Positions 1 through 7,351 of a DNA stretch of 14,684 nt are shown here, in pieces. Position 1 is the first letter of the stretch. Each line of letters begins with the position of its first letter. The position numbers and the translations under genes were made by a program. The stretch is from a bacterium (GTDB taxonomy: Bacteria > Gemmatimonadota > Glassbacteria > GWA2-58-10). Where the stretch lies: contig JAJFUG010000151.1 in NCBI GenBank assembly GCA_021372515.1, forward strand, positions 1-14,684, given 5' to 3'. The notes beneath the pieces were generated by a model. It was not told where the DNA came from and did no database searches. It worked only from the letters and a program-made list of their open reading frames with translations.

Positions 1-1097
1 CGTCCGGGCAGAAGCCCGGCCACGGTCACGCGGTCGCCCAGCAGGCTGTTAGTCGCCCGGGCCAGGCTGAAACGCGGCCCGAAACGCCGCTCCAGGCGCG
101 GGATTACCCGTTTCTCTATTATCGGCGCGAAATCGGTCCCGCTCACCAGGCCGATCCGCCCCGCGGCCAGGCCCCGCCGCGCCAGACGGCGCAGAGCCCG
201 GCCTACCCCCTCCAGCGCGTGCCGCACCAGGCCCACCCCGTTTTCGATCTGCGGATAGTCCTCGTACGCCTCAGCCCGGGGAAATGCCCGCCCGGCGATC
301 AGATAGAATTCATCCGCCGCAAAGACAAACCGCGAGCCGCGCTCGCGCAGGAACCGAGCCTGGCTGCGTTGCACCAGGTCCAGGACCTCGCGCGCCAGGA
401 CCGGCTTGACCGGTGTCAGCTCAGCCAGACCCTGACGGTGCGCAGTCAGGCCGACCGGGACCAGGGCCAGCGAAAGCCCGCCCTCGCCGAGGGCGGCCAG
501 TTCCTCAACCGTGCGCTCCAGCACCGCGCCGTCGTTATAGCCCGGGCAGACCACGGCCTGGTAGTGCAGCCGCACCCCACCGTCCAGAAGACGGCGCAGC
601 AGGGGCAAAATTTCGGGCTTGCGGCAGCCGCCCAGCATCCGCCCGCGCACGGCCGGGTCGGTGGCGTGGACCGAGATATAGAGAGGACTCAATCCCAGGC
701 GGATAATCCGCTCCACCTGGTCGGCGCTCAAATTCGAGCCGGTGATGAAATTACCGCGCAGAAAGCTCTGGCGGTAATCCTCATCCTTCACGTACAGCGC
801 CGGGCGTAGCCCCCGCGGTAGCTGATCGACGAAACAGAACAGACAGCGGTTGCCGCAGCGGCGCAGGCTGTCCTCGGCCACGGCCAGGCCCAACCCGGTT
901 CCCGGCTCGCGCTCCAGGCCCACCCGCCGCAGCGGCGTCCCCTCCAGCTCCAGCTCCAGGAAATCCTCGGCCGCCTGGTAGTAGAAATCTATGTAGTCCT
1001 CGACCGGGTTGCCGTTGATCCGCAGGATACGGTCCCCGGCAGCCAGCCCGGCGCACTCGGCGGCCGAGCCTTTTTCCACCTCGGTAATTTCGACCAT
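1..1097 (-). CDS. DUF512-family radical-SAM-like protein with N-terminal PDZ domain (3' end cut by window edge)
   Basis: The gene opens at an ATG whose first base is 1097 and stays open for 365 codons until the window ends, so the C-terminus is missing. Residues 1-60 read as a PDZ-like domain (GSAAECAGLAAGDRILRING). They are followed by a CX3CX2C cluster, C81-GNR-C85-LF-C88, of the kind that binds a radical-SAM [4Fe-4S] cluster. The stretch just after it (FCFVDQLPRGLR, then YVKDEDYRQSFLRGNF) is the signature of the DUF512 family, known as the PDZ/radical-SAM protein of Firmicutes and cyanobacteria. The biochemical role of the family is not established. The missing part is probably 60-90 residues, judging from the family's usual length of about 430-450. 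No clear Shine-Dalgarno precedes the ATG. A promoter lies 25 bp upstream, so the gene appears to be transcribed separately from the PD40 gene on its right. Confidence 0.88.
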   Translation of the reverse strand, partial: MVEITEVEKGSAAECAGLAAGDRILRINGNPVEDYIDFYYQAAEDFLELELEGTPLRRVGLEREPGTGLGLAVAEDSLRRCGNRCLFCFVDQLPRGLRPALYVKDEDYRQSFLRGNFITGSNLSADQVERIIRLGLSPLYISVHATDPAVRGRMLGGCRKPEILPLLRRLLDGGVRLHYQAVVCPGYNDGAVLERTVEELAALGEGGLSLALVPVGLTAHRQGLAELTPVKPVLAREVLDLVQRSQARFLRERGSRFVFAADEFYLIAGRAFPRAEAYEDYPQIENGVGLVRHALEGVGRALRRLARRGLAAGRIGLVSGTDFAPIIEKRVIPRLERRFGPRFSLARATNSLLGDRVTVAGLLPG

Positions 1098-1121
1098 TTA
1101 ACCGCCCGAAAAACTTTCTTT

Positions 1122-1150
1122 ACTATACCCCCTCGCCCCGGAGGCGTCAA
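1122..1150 (-). promoter_or_regulatory. Sigma70-type promoter of the DUF512 gene
   Basis: On the minus strand, TTGACG (1150-1145) and TATAGT (1127-1122) are separated by exactly 17 bp, each one base from the sigma70 consensus. Transcription would begin near 1115, leaving a leader of under 20 nt before the ATG at 1097. A perfect 8-bp inverted repeat (1137-1144 and 1157-1164) brackets the -35 box. Confidence 0.6.
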
Positions 1151-1164
1151 GAAAAACCTCCGGG
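1137..1164. repeat. 8-bp perfect inverted repeat around a -35 box
   Basis: CCCGGAGG at 1137-1144 and CCTCCGGG at 1157-1164 are exact reverse complements with 12 nt between them. The 12-nt centre holds the -35 hexamer of the DUF512 promoter. It could be an operator, or a hairpin at the end of the PD40 transcript. The T residues are in the loop rather than after the stem, so it is not a normal terminator. Confidence 0.45.
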
Positions 1165-1240
1165 AAACCGCGGCAGAACCGCACTCGACCGGGATGACAG
1201 GGCACCGGCCGGCAATGAGCGGGCAAATTTTCGCTGGGGA

Positions 1241-2356
1241 TCAGTCCGACAGGGGCAGATCGAGGGTCCAGAGGTCGTAATTTCCGCTGAGTGAGGAGGC
1301 GAAAATCACCCTGCGCCCGTCGGGGAAGAACCGGGGGCTGATCACCGCCCCACCGTCGCGCGTGAGCTGGCGCTCGTAGCCGTCCGCCAGACGGTGCAGC
1401 CAGAGGCTGCCGTTGCGCACAAGCACCAGATGGCTGCCGTCCGGGCTGATATCCGCATCCTCGGCCCCCGGCCCGGCCAGGCGGCTGACTGAGCCGTCCA
1501 GCAGCGAGACCTTGCAGACCACCGGCAGGCTGTCGCTGTACGAGGTGAACAGCAGGCTCCCACCGTCCGGGAACCAGCGCGGGAACAGCGGGTGCTGCTC
1601 GGGCCCCACCACTTCCTGGGGCGGCTGGCCCTCGGCGGCGTAGTCCAGCACCTTGAGGCTCAGACGGTGGCCGCGCTTGGAGCAGTAGGCCACCCGCGAA
1701 TCGGTCGGCGAGCAGGCGGGCAGCCAGTCGTACCCATCACCCGCGGTCAGGCGACGGGCGTTGTTCTGGTCCTTGCCCAGGTCGAGCAGCCAGAGGTCGC
1801 GCACCCCGGCCCGCTCACTCCAGAACACCAACGTGCGGCCGTCCACGCACCAGCTCGGCGCCCAGCCTCCCTGGTAGGTGATCCGGCTCACTCCGCGCGA
1901 GGCGGTCGAGGCGGTCCAGACCTCCGGCTCCCCGCTGCGGAACGAGGTGAACGCCACCAGGGTGCCGCGCGATGAAACCTCGCCCTCCCAGTCGGCGCGC
2001 TCGGAAAGGGTGAACTGCTCGGGACGCTGGATCACGGTCAGGCGCAGGCTGTCCCGGGCGACCGCTGAATCTCCGGCCAGCGCGCGGACCGTGAGGGTCT
2101 GCACCCGGTAGGCCAGGGCCCGCACCGAAGCGTTTATGCCCTCGGACACGACTGTCCCGCCGGAGACGGACCAGACGAAGCGCAGGCCCTCGGCCGGCAG
2201 GCTTCCGCTGTACTCGGCGCGCAGGGAGAGTTCCTCCTGGCCGTAGCAGACCGTGCCGGGCCTGGGCTCGACAATGCGGAGACCGTCCGCCGCAAGGGCC
2301 GCGGAAACGAAAACAAACGCCGTCAAGGCAGCGCAGGCTGCGGTGATCTTGTCCAT
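1241..2356 (-). CDS. Secreted PD40/TolB-like beta-propeller protein with N-terminal Ig-like domain
   Basis: This is a 371-residue protein. Residues 1-22 form a signal peptide: a short charged start (MDK), a hydrophobic core and an ALA|AD cleavage site. There is no lipobox, so a periplasmic or secreted protein is expected. Residues about 24-110 look like an Ig-like beta sandwich (WSVSGGTVVSEG). From about residue 120 to the end there are repeated PD40 blades, each with an xSPDG/FPDGxxxVFxS turn followed by LWLLDL-type strands, for example WFPDGGSLLFTS, ISPDGSHLVLV and FFPDGRRVIFASS. Propellers of this type usually bind proteins or sugars, and TolB is the best-known member; no enzyme signature is visible. 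The ATG is preceded by AAAGG at a suitable distance. It starts 16 bp after the ParA stop codon, so it is probably the third gene of the TPR-ParA unit. Confidence 0.88.
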   Translation of the reverse strand: MDKITAACAALTAFVFVSAALAADGLRIVEPRPGTVCYGQEELSLRAEYSGSLPAEGLRFVWSVSGGTVVSEGINASVRALAYRVQTLTVRALAGDSAVARDSLRLTVIQRPEQFTLSERADWEGEVSSRGTLVAFTSFRSGEPEVWTASTASRGVSRITYQGGWAPSWCVDGRTLVFWSERAGVRDLWLLDLGKDQNNARRLTAGDGYDWLPACSPTDSRVAYCSKRGHRLSLKVLDYAAEGQPPQEVVGPEQHPLFPRWFPDGGSLLFTSYSDSLPVVCKVSLLDGSVSRLAGPGAEDADISPDGSHLVLVRNGSLWLHRLADGYERQLTRDGGAVISPRFFPDGRRVIFASSLSGNYDLWTLDLPLSD

Positions 2357-2372
2357 CTTACCTTTCCGGGGT

Positions 2373-3128
2373 TCAGTCGACGCGGACCGGGCTGGTTTTC
2401 CTGAGCACTTCGTGCGTCAGGTTGTAGTAGTCCTCGGCGCCGGTGGAATTGATCGCGTACTCGAAGATGGTCTGGCCGAAACTGGGAGCCTCGCGCAAAC
2501 GGGTGTTGACCCGGATCACCGTGTCGAACACCTTGTTGGGGAAATGCGACACCAGCACGCGGTAGATTTCGGCCGAAAGGTTCGTGCGAACGTCGTACTG
2601 GGTGGCCAGGATGCCCAGCAGCTCGGTCTCCACCCGGGTGAAACGCTTGATCTCGCGCATCAGCTCGATGGTGTGGCGCGCGCCGTTCATGGCCAGGTAG
2701 TCCATGCTCACCGGGATGATGACCCGGTCCACCAGGGTGAGGGCGTTGATATTGATCAGGTTGCGGCTGGGGGCGCAGTCGCAGATCAGGAAATCCACGT
2801 TGCGCAGGTCGCTCAGGGAGTTGCGCAGGATGAACTCCCGCCCGTCGCGCCCGGCGATGGCCAGCTCGGTCTCGCTGAGCTTGCGTCCGCCCGAGGTGAT
2901 CAGGAACAGGTTCTCCCGCACCTGGCTGACCGAGGTCTTGCCGCTGCGCAACAGGTCGGACAGGCTCTTTTCGCCCTCGATGCCGAAAACCAGCCCCAGG
3001 TCGCCGTGCGGGTCGCAGTCGATCAGGATCACCCGCTTGCCGCTCAGGGCCAAGCCATGACCCAGATTGACCGCAGTGGTGGTTTTGCCGGTGCCACCCT
3101 TGGAGGTTATGACTGCGAGCTTTATCAT
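2373..3128 (-). CDS. Orphan ParA/MinD-family ATPase
   Basis: The 251-residue protein begins almost directly with a deviant Walker A motif, K10-GGTG-K15-TT, whose first lysine is the signature lysine of the ParA/MinD/Soj class. Walker A' is LIDCDPHGD (D39) and Walker B is FLICDCAPS (D117). The segment VIIPVSMDYLAMNGA corresponds to the usual ParA switch region (VIIPVQTEFLALEGL). ParA ATPases dimerise with ATP, bind DNA or membrane, and position plasmids, chromosomes or protein complexes. No ParB or parS-like cluster is present in the window, and no membrane-targeting C-terminal helix as in MinD is obvious. It is flanked in the same orientation by a TPR protein 91 bp upstream and a secreted propeller protein 16 bp downstream. 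A role in positioning an envelope or polar complex is an inference. No strong Shine-Dalgarno precedes the ATG. Confidence 0.9.
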   Translation of the reverse strand: MIKLAVITSKGGTGKTTTAVNLGHGLALSGKRVILIDCDPHGDLGLVFGIEGEKSLSDLLRSGKTSVSQVRENLFLITSGGRKLSETELAIAGRDGREFILRNSLSDLRNVDFLICDCAPSRNLININALTLVDRVIIPVSMDYLAMNGARHTIELMREIKRFTRVETELLGILATQYDVRTNLSAEIYRVLVSHFPNKVFDTVIRVNTRLREAPSFGQTIFEYAINSTGAEDYYNLTHEVLRKTSPVRVD

Positions 3129-3219
3129 GGCCGCTTATCGGTCAGAGAGTTCCCGGGCTGTAAACGTCGGAATCCGTCCCCGGACTGTCCGGGCAATTGC
3201 CGCCTTCACACGCGTAGTA

Positions 3220-4185
3220 TCAGACCCGCTTTTCCTTAATGGTGCGCAGCGCTTCCTCGATCTTGAGACTGGCCTTGGTCAGGTCCATCGTTCCGATTTT
3301 CTCCGCCCCCGGGGCCACCTCGGGAGTGACCCGGCGTTGTTTCTTGCGGTTCTGGCGTCGGCTGAACTTCTCGTACCGGTCCCGGTCCACCCCGGCCACG
3401 GGCTGCGACTCCGGGCTTTCGGAGACAAGGGTGAGCGAACGGGAGAAAAACAGGCCCTTGTCGGCGACATCCTTGACCGGCGCCGTCTTGGCACGCCGCT
3501 CGCCGGACACCGAAAGCTCCTTGGCCTGACGGTACATCAGGCTGGCACGCTCCGGCAGGCTTTTCTTATCGTAGAGGATACCCAGATTGTAGTAGACTTT
3601 GGGGTTGTCGGGCTGGCTCTTGAGCACGCTCTCGAAGCATTCGACCGCCGGGTCCACCTGGTCCAGCTTGTTGAACGCCTCCCCAAGCTGGAACAGCACG
3701 TCCGGGTCGTTGGGCTCGGCCTCCAGAGCCTTGCGGAGCATGTTCACCGCCTCGCCGTAGAGTCCGCGGCGGTAGAAAATCATGCCCAGGCCGCGCCAGC
3801 CCTGTGCCGAGCGAGGATTAACGGTGACCAGGCGACGCAGGACACGCTCGGCCTCGGAGAAACGCACCATCTCCAGACAGGTGAGTCCCGTGTGCCAGAG
3901 CGCCTGCTCGTCGTCCGGCTCTCGCTCCAGGAACTGCACCAGGCATTCGATGGCCTTGGGATACCGTCCCAGCAGATAGGAGGTTATCCCCAGGTATTTG
4001 AGCGCTCCGGGGTGACGGTTGCTCTGGACCAGGGCCTGGGCGAAACTCGCGGCGGCATCCACGTAGCGGCGGTTGGAATAGTGCTCCATCCCGGCAGCGT
4101 AGAGGCCCTCGGCCTTGCTCCCGCTGATCTGGTCCGCGCTCCCGCCGCCGGAGGCTCCGGCGTTCTGTTTTTCCTGGCTTGCCAT
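3220..4185 (-). CDS. TPR-repeat protein, six repeats with a basic C-terminal tail
   Basis: From the ATG at 4185 the protein has 321 residues; a TTG three codons upstream (4194) is an alternative start. A short Gly/Ser-rich head (1-24) is followed by about six tetratricopeptide repeats of 34 residues at roughly 25-58, 59-92, 93-126, 127-160, 161-194 and 195-224. They carry the usual G-Y-A-P pattern, for example GLGMIFYRRGLYGEAVNMLRK. TPR arrays are protein-docking scaffolds. Residues 225-321 have no repeats and hold a strongly basic patch (RRQNRKKQRR, about 275-285) and a final helical KIEEALRTIKEKRV, which could contact nucleic acid or the next protein. There is no signal peptide, so it is cytoplasmic. 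It is the first gene of the unit with ParA and the PD40 protein and has a strong promoter. A partnership with the ParA ATPase is likely but inferred. Confidence 0.9.
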   Translation of the reverse strand: MASQEKQNAGASGGGSADQISGSKAEGLYAAGMEHYSNRRYVDAAASFAQALVQSNRHPGALKYLGITSYLLGRYPKAIECLVQFLEREPDDEQALWHTGLTCLEMVRFSEAERVLRRLVTVNPRSAQGWRGLGMIFYRRGLYGEAVNMLRKALEAEPNDPDVLFQLGEAFNKLDQVDPAVECFESVLKSQPDNPKVYYNLGILYDKKSLPERASLMYRQAKELSVSGERRAKTAPVKDVADKGLFFSRSLTLVSESPESQPVAGVDRDRYEKFSRRQNRKKQRRVTPEVAPGAEKIGTMDLTKASLKIEEALRTIKEKRV

Positions 4186-4229
4186 TCTGGTCAACCCGGT
4201 ATATTTTAGGCCGTTGACAAATTTAAAAA

Positions 4230-4258
4230 AATCTACTCAAATCGACGCAGGCTGTCAA
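4230..4258 (-). promoter_or_regulatory. Sigma70-type promoter of the TPR-ParA-PD40 unit
   Basis: Minus strand: a perfect TTGACA (4258-4253), a 17-bp spacer and TAGATT (4235-4230). The predicted start is near 4222, giving a leader of about 37 nt to the ATG at 4185. The same pair of hexamers with the same spacing occurs again at 9755-9783. Confidence 0.7.
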
Positions 4259-4309
4259 GAAAGCTATTTCTGTTGAATTTTTTATACAAGGCTTATATTT
4301 TATATAAAT

Positions 4310-4333
4310 TGCCCCTACAGCAGGGGCATTTTT
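4310..4333 (+). terminator. Terminator-like hairpin upstream of rpmE
   Basis: TGCCCCT (4310-4316) and AGGGGCA (4322-4328) pair perfectly over 7 bp with a 5-nt loop and are followed by TTTTT (4329-4333). On the plus strand this has the form of an intrinsic terminator. No gene ends here on that strand, so it may insulate rpmE from incoming transcription, act as an attenuator for a distal promoter, or be a partial relic of the GTAGGGGC repeat family. Confidence 0.4.
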
Positions 4334-4464
4334 CGCTGGACCGCTGAGCGGGCCAAACCGTCCGACCGGCAGACAGTCCAGCCCGGAGAACCCGAGCCCA
4401 GGCCCGTCCAAGCGGGTATGGCCCAACGCCTGGAACTTTGTCCGGCCGGCGGCGTAAAGACCGC

Positions 4465-4492
4465 CCGACAGCGCCGGCCGTCCGGCTACAAT
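4465..4492 (+). promoter_or_regulatory. Candidate proximal promoter of rpmE
   Basis: TACAAT (4487-4492) is a good -10 box. A weaker -35, CCGACA (4465-4470, four of six matches), lies 16 bp upstream. Transcription would begin near 4499, just ahead of the GAGGG ribosome binding site and the GTG start of rpmE. Confidence 0.4.
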
Positions 4493-4515
4493 TTTTTAAC
4501 ACCGAGGGTACTGAC

Positions 4516-4734
4516 GTGAGAGAGAAAATCCATCCCGACTACAAAAAGTGCATCGTCACCTGCGCTTGCGGCAACACCTACGAAACCCGCTCGACCCAGG
4601 ACAAGATCACGGTGGAAATCTGCTCCGAGTGCCACCCGTTCTACACCGGCAAGCAGAAACTGGTGGACACGGCCGGCCGTGTCGAGCTTTTCCGCCGCCG
4701 CTATGCCAATGTGATGCCCAAGGGCGCCAAATGA
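4516..4734 (+). CDS. rpmE: 50S ribosomal protein L31, zinc-binding (C+) type
   Basis: The 72-residue protein matches bacterial L31 along its whole length: [11 protein letters not shown], then [11 protein letters not shown], then the hallmark [13 protein letters not shown] and a [11 protein letters not shown] tail. L31 sits in the central protuberance of the large subunit and helps form the bridge to the small subunit. Cysteines C16, C18, C36 and C39 are the zinc ligands, so this is the zinc-dependent form rather than the zinc-free paralogue. I chose the GTG at 4516 because GAGGG lies 8 nt upstream and the family begins at this point. A longer reading from 4438 would add a low-complexity, non-homologous extension. 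It is followed by a palindromic terminator and then the DUF1385 and prfA genes, an order also seen in other bacterial phyla. Confidence 0.95.
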   Translation: MREKIHPDYKKCIVTCACGNTYETRSTQDKITVEICSECHPFYTGKQKLVDTAGRVELFRRRYANVMPKGAK

Positions 4735-4782
4735 CGCAGCGCCCGAGGCGCGTGCTTCTGTTCTAAAGACTCAATTGCCCGT

Positions 4783-4816
4783 GTAGGGGCACGGCGCGCC
4801 GTGCCCCTACCTTTTT
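4783..4816 (+). terminator. Perfect 28-nt palindrome plus T-run, terminator of rpmE
   Basis: Positions 4783-4810 read identically on both strands, starting GTAGGGGCACGG and ending CCGTGCCCCTAC around a GGCGCGCC centre. They are followed by CTTTTT. This would form a 14-bp (less the turn) GC-rich stem plus U-tract, a strong intrinsic terminator 48 bp after the rpmE stop. It is also the most complete member of the dispersed palindrome family in this window. Confidence 0.75.
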
Positions 4817-4869
4817 AATCCGGTTGCACGACCCAGGTTTTCTCATCGTGCGGGAAAGGCCGAGTCAAC

Positions 4870-5802
4870 ATGGCGAGCCGGGAAATCAAGATGGGCGGCC
4901 AGGCCGTGATCGAGGGCGTGATGATGCGCTCCGAGGACCTGTGGGCCGTGGCCGTGCGCTCGCCGGACGGTGGGATCAAGCTGCGCCGCGGGCGCTGGAT
5001 CCCGGTGGCCAGGCGGCTGCCGGTTTTCAAGCTCCCTTTTCTGCGCGGTATGGTGGTGCTGATCGAAACCCTGGTGCTGGGGATCAAGGCCCTCAACTGG
5101 TCGGCCGACATTGCCACCACGGGCGAGAGCGGACGGACCGAGAGCCAGGAGAAAGGCCTCTGGTGGGGCCTGACCATGGCCGGCACCGTGGCGTTCTCCC
5201 TGCTCCTGGGCGTCGCTGCCTTTTTCTACCTGCCCCTGATGCTGACCGAATGGCTGGGGGTGAAAAACCCGGTGCTGTTCAACGTAGTGGACGGCATTTT
5301 CCGGGTGGTCCTGTTCCTGGGCTACCTGGCCGTGATCTCGCGCTGGAAGGAGATCGCACGGGTCTTCGAGTACCACGGCGCCGAGCACCAGGTGATCGCC
5401 GCCTGGGAGGACAAGAAAGAGCTGACCTGGGATAACATCCATCCCTACAGCACGTTCCACCCACGCTGCGGCACCAGTTTCATCCTGATCCTGATGCTGG
5501 TCTCGATCCTGGTGTTCATGTTCCTGGGCCGTCCGGACAACCTGGGCGAGCGCCTGGTGCGGATGCTGTTCATCCCGCTGATCGGCGGGGTGAGCTACGA
5601 GCTGATCCGTCTGAGCGGCAAGTACGCGCGCAACCCGGTGGCGCGGGCGCTGATCGCCCCCGGCCTCTGGCTGCAGCGGATCACCACCAGCACGCCCGAC
5701 CAGGGCCAGGTCGAGGTGGCGGTGGCCTCGCTGCGCGCCGCCCTGGGCCTGGATGAGAGTGAGGAGCAGACGCCGAGCGCTCCCCTGGCCGCAGAAGCCT
5801 GA
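4870..5802 (+). CDS. DUF1385 (YqhQ-type) integral membrane protein
   Basis: This is a 310-residue protein with the three DUF1385 hallmarks: [12 protein letters not shown] at 9-20, EYHGAEH at 167-173 and HPRCGTSF at 197-204. Hydrophobic segments at about 98-125, 141-158, 203-221 and 231-247 make it a polytopic inner-membrane protein. The conserved His, Glu and Cys residues suggest a metal-binding or catalytic role, but the family has no firmly established function. The last 30 residues are Ala/Glu-rich and probably disordered. AAAGG lies 10 nt before the ATG. It lies 35 bp upstream of prfA on the same strand, and the family is commonly found beside rpmE and prfA, which supports the assignment. 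No promoter was seen between the rpmE terminator and this gene, so read-through or an unrecognised promoter must drive it. Confidence 0.93.
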   Translation: MASREIKMGGQAVIEGVMMRSEDLWAVAVRSPDGGIKLRRGRWIPVARRLPVFKLPFLRGMVVLIETLVLGIKALNWSADIATTGESGRTESQEKGLWWGLTMAGTVAFSLLLGVAAFFYLPLMLTEWLGVKNPVLFNVVDGIFRVVLFLGYLAVISRWKEIARVFEYHGAEHQVIAAWEDKKELTWDNIHPYSTFHPRCGTSFILILMLVSILVFMFLGRPDNLGERLVRMLFIPLIGGVSYELIRLSGKYARNPVARALIAPGLWLQRITTSTPDQGQVEVAVASLRAALGLDESEEQTPSAPLAAEA

Positions 5803-5837
5803 CCCCTCCCGACGCTGTCAACCCCGGTAAACAGACA

Positions 5838-6905
5838 ATGGACGCCAAAGTCAAGAAAATCCTGGAACGCTACGAGGAACTGGGCCGCCGGATGGCCTCA
5901 CCCGAGGTGATATCCGACTCGCGCGCGCTCCAGGAGGCCGCCCGCGAGCACAGCCGGCTGGTCCCCCTGGTACAGACCTGGGAGCGCCTGGAGAAGATCC
6001 GTCACAACATCCAGGGCAACCGCCAGTTGATCGAGTCCGGCTCCGACCCGGAGCTGGCCGAGTTGGCCGAGGCCGAGCTGGAAAGCCTGGAGCAAAGCGC
6101 CGAAAAGCTGGAGCAGGAACTGAACAAGCTCCTCGTCCCGCCCGACCCGATGGACGACAAGGGCATAATCATGGAGATACGGGCCGGCACGGGCGGCGAG
6201 GAGGCCGCGCTGTTCGCCGCCGACCTGTTCCGCATGTACAGCCACTACATTGAGTCCAAAGGCTGGCGCAACGAGCTGATCTCGATGACCAGCTCCGAGC
6301 AGGGCGGGTTCAAGGAGGTAATCTTCGCGGTGAGCGGCCAGGGGGTCTACGGCCGCCTGCGCTACGAAAGCGGAGTGCACCGCGTGCAGCGCGTGCCTGC
6401 CACCGAGTCGAGCGGACGGATCCACACCTCGGCCGCCACTGTGGCCGTGCTGCCCGAAGCCGAGGAGGTGGACATCGTGATCCGGCCCGAGGACATCAAG
6501 GTGGACGTGTTCCGCTCCAGCGGCCCCGGCGGGCAGAGCGTGAACACCACCGACTCGGCCGTGCGGATCACCCATCTTCCCACCAAGCTGGTGGTGAGCT
6601 GCCAGGATGAGAAGAGCCAGCTCAAGAACAAGAACAAGGCCATGAAAGTACTGCGCAGCCGGCTGCTGGACATGAGAATCCAGGAGGCCGAGGCCGAGCG
6701 CGCCCGCGAGCGGCGCATCCAGGTGGGCACCGGTGACCGCAGCGCCAAGATACGCACCTACAACTTTCCGCAGAGCCGCCTTACCGACCACCGCATCGGC
6801 CTGACCCTGCACAGCCTGGACGATATCCTGAACGGGGAGCTGGAGCCGGTGGTCACCGCCCTGGCCGAGGCCTCCCGGGCCGAGAAGCTCCAGGGCGAAG
6901 CCTGA
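5838..6905 (+). CDS. prfA: Peptide chain release factor 1
   Basis: This is a full-length RF1 of 355 residues. RF1 recognises UAA and UAG in the ribosomal A site and triggers hydrolysis of peptidyl-tRNA. The PAT tripeptide that reads the stop codon is at 187-189 within [17 protein letters not shown]2 would have SPF. The catalytic GGQ is at 231-233 within [17 protein letters not shown], whose Gln is the target of PrmC methylation. The N-terminal coiled coil (about 1-100) and [13 protein letters not shown] (111-123) are typical of the family. The start ATG has only a weak GGTAA upstream. The gene is probably cotranscribed with the DUF1385 gene. The methyltransferase gene prmC, a frequent downstream neighbour, is absent: a terminator follows and then a gene-free region. 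Confidence 0.97.
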   Translation: MDAKVKKILERYEELGRRMASPEVISDSRALQEAAREHSRLVPLVQTWERLEKIRHNIQGNRQLIESGSDPELAELAEAELESLEQSAEKLEQELNKLLVPPDPMDDKGIIMEIRAGTGGEEAALFAADLFRMYSHYIESKGWRNELISMTSSEQGGFKEVIFAVSGQGVYGRLRYESGVHRVQRVPATESSGRIHTSAATVAVLPEAEEVDIVIRPEDIKVDVFRSSGPGGQSVNTTDSAVRITHLPTKLVVSCQDEKSQLKNKNKAMKVLRSRLLDMRIQEAEAERARERRIQVGTGDRSAKIRTYNFPQSRLTDHRIGLTLHSLDDILNGELEPVVTALAEASRAEKLQGEA

Positions 6906-6933
6906 GACCCGTTGAGGTCCAGATAAACGCCAT

Positions 6934-6967
6934 AGGGGGTACGGCGCGCCGTGCCCCTTTTTATTTT
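6934..6967 (+). terminator. Palindromic intrinsic terminator of prfA
   Basis: The segment 6936-6957 is a near-perfect palindrome around GGCGCGCC with one G-U pair (6940/6953), followed by TTTTT, A and a further T-run. It lies about 30 bp after the prfA stop. The core is a member of the same repeat family as the rpmE terminator, with the outer GTAG end altered. Confidence 0.75.
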
Positions 6968-7231
6968 TTCGCTTAAAGAATGTAGATGTGGAGCTGCGCT
7001 TTTACCCGCCGCGGCCCAACGGGCCGCCCGGGGGCCGTATGTCTGAGCCAGGACAGTGGAGCGGAATTGATGGCTCCGTTCACACCGGAGTCTTTCGTAG
7101 CGTCACTGCCGGGCGGGCGATCAGCGCCAGCGCCGCCCTGCTCCATAGGCAGCGTGAACAATCCTCGTGCACACCGCTGGCATCACAACAGCCGATGCCG
7201 GGGCGAGTTTACGGCCCCCCAATGGCTTCTG

Positions 7232-7257
7232 GTTCTCTTGGCCGTAACCAAGAGAAC
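7232..7257. repeat. 10-bp perfect inverted repeat, MITE-like
   Basis: GTTCTCTTGG (7232-7241) and CCAAGAGAAC (7248-7257) are exact reverse complements around a CCGTAA loop, followed by AAAATAGT. The style resembles short mobile hairpin repeats that recur in many environmental genomes; only one copy is seen in this window. Confidence 0.5.
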
Positions 7258-7270
7258 AAAATAGTCTTTC

Positions 7271-7290
7271 GGGCACGGCGCGCCGTGCCC
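7271..7290. repeat. GGGCACGGCG palindrome, family copy
   Basis: This is a perfect 20-nt palindrome centred on GGCGCGCC and followed by CTAC, matching the right end of the rpmE terminator. The left GTAG is replaced by TTTC, so this copy is incomplete on one side and has no T-run. Confidence 0.7.
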
Positions 7291-7329
7291 CTACAGCCGT
7301 TCAGGCAGTTTAAATATTATCCCCGCAAC

Positions 7330-7351
7330 AAAAAAGCGGCCCTGCGGCCGC
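7330..7351 (-). terminator. Intrinsic terminator of the 655-residue gene
   Basis: On the minus strand, GCGGCC (7351-7346), a 4-nt GCAG loop and GGCCGC (7341-7336) form a 6-bp GC stem followed by TTTTTT (7335-7330). It lies 38 bp after the TAA of the gene ending at 7390. Confidence 0.75.

Larger units (their letters stand above)
4186..4515. other. Divergent intergenic region between the TPR gene and rpmE
   Basis: About 330 bp without a gene. The left half is unusually AT-rich for this window and holds the minus-strand promoter of the TPR unit and a possible plus-strand promoter (TTGAAT at 4273-4278, 17 bp, TATTTT at 4296-4301). The middle has a hairpin followed by five T residues. The GC-rich right half contains a second plus-strand promoter candidate just ahead of rpmE. 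Confidence 0.6.

Noticed and set aside
219-809. 196-codon open frame on the plus strand
   Set aside because: It is the reverse of the DUF512 gene, whose minus-strand frame carries the CX3CX2C cluster and family signature.
3067-4209. 380-codon open frame on the plus strand
   Set aside because: It is the reverse of the TPR gene and has no domain; the TPR repeats on the minus strand are unmistakable.
4438-4515. Longer start for rpmE
   Set aside because: The extension has no similarity to L31, covers the promoter region, and the GTG at 4516 has a good ribosome site.
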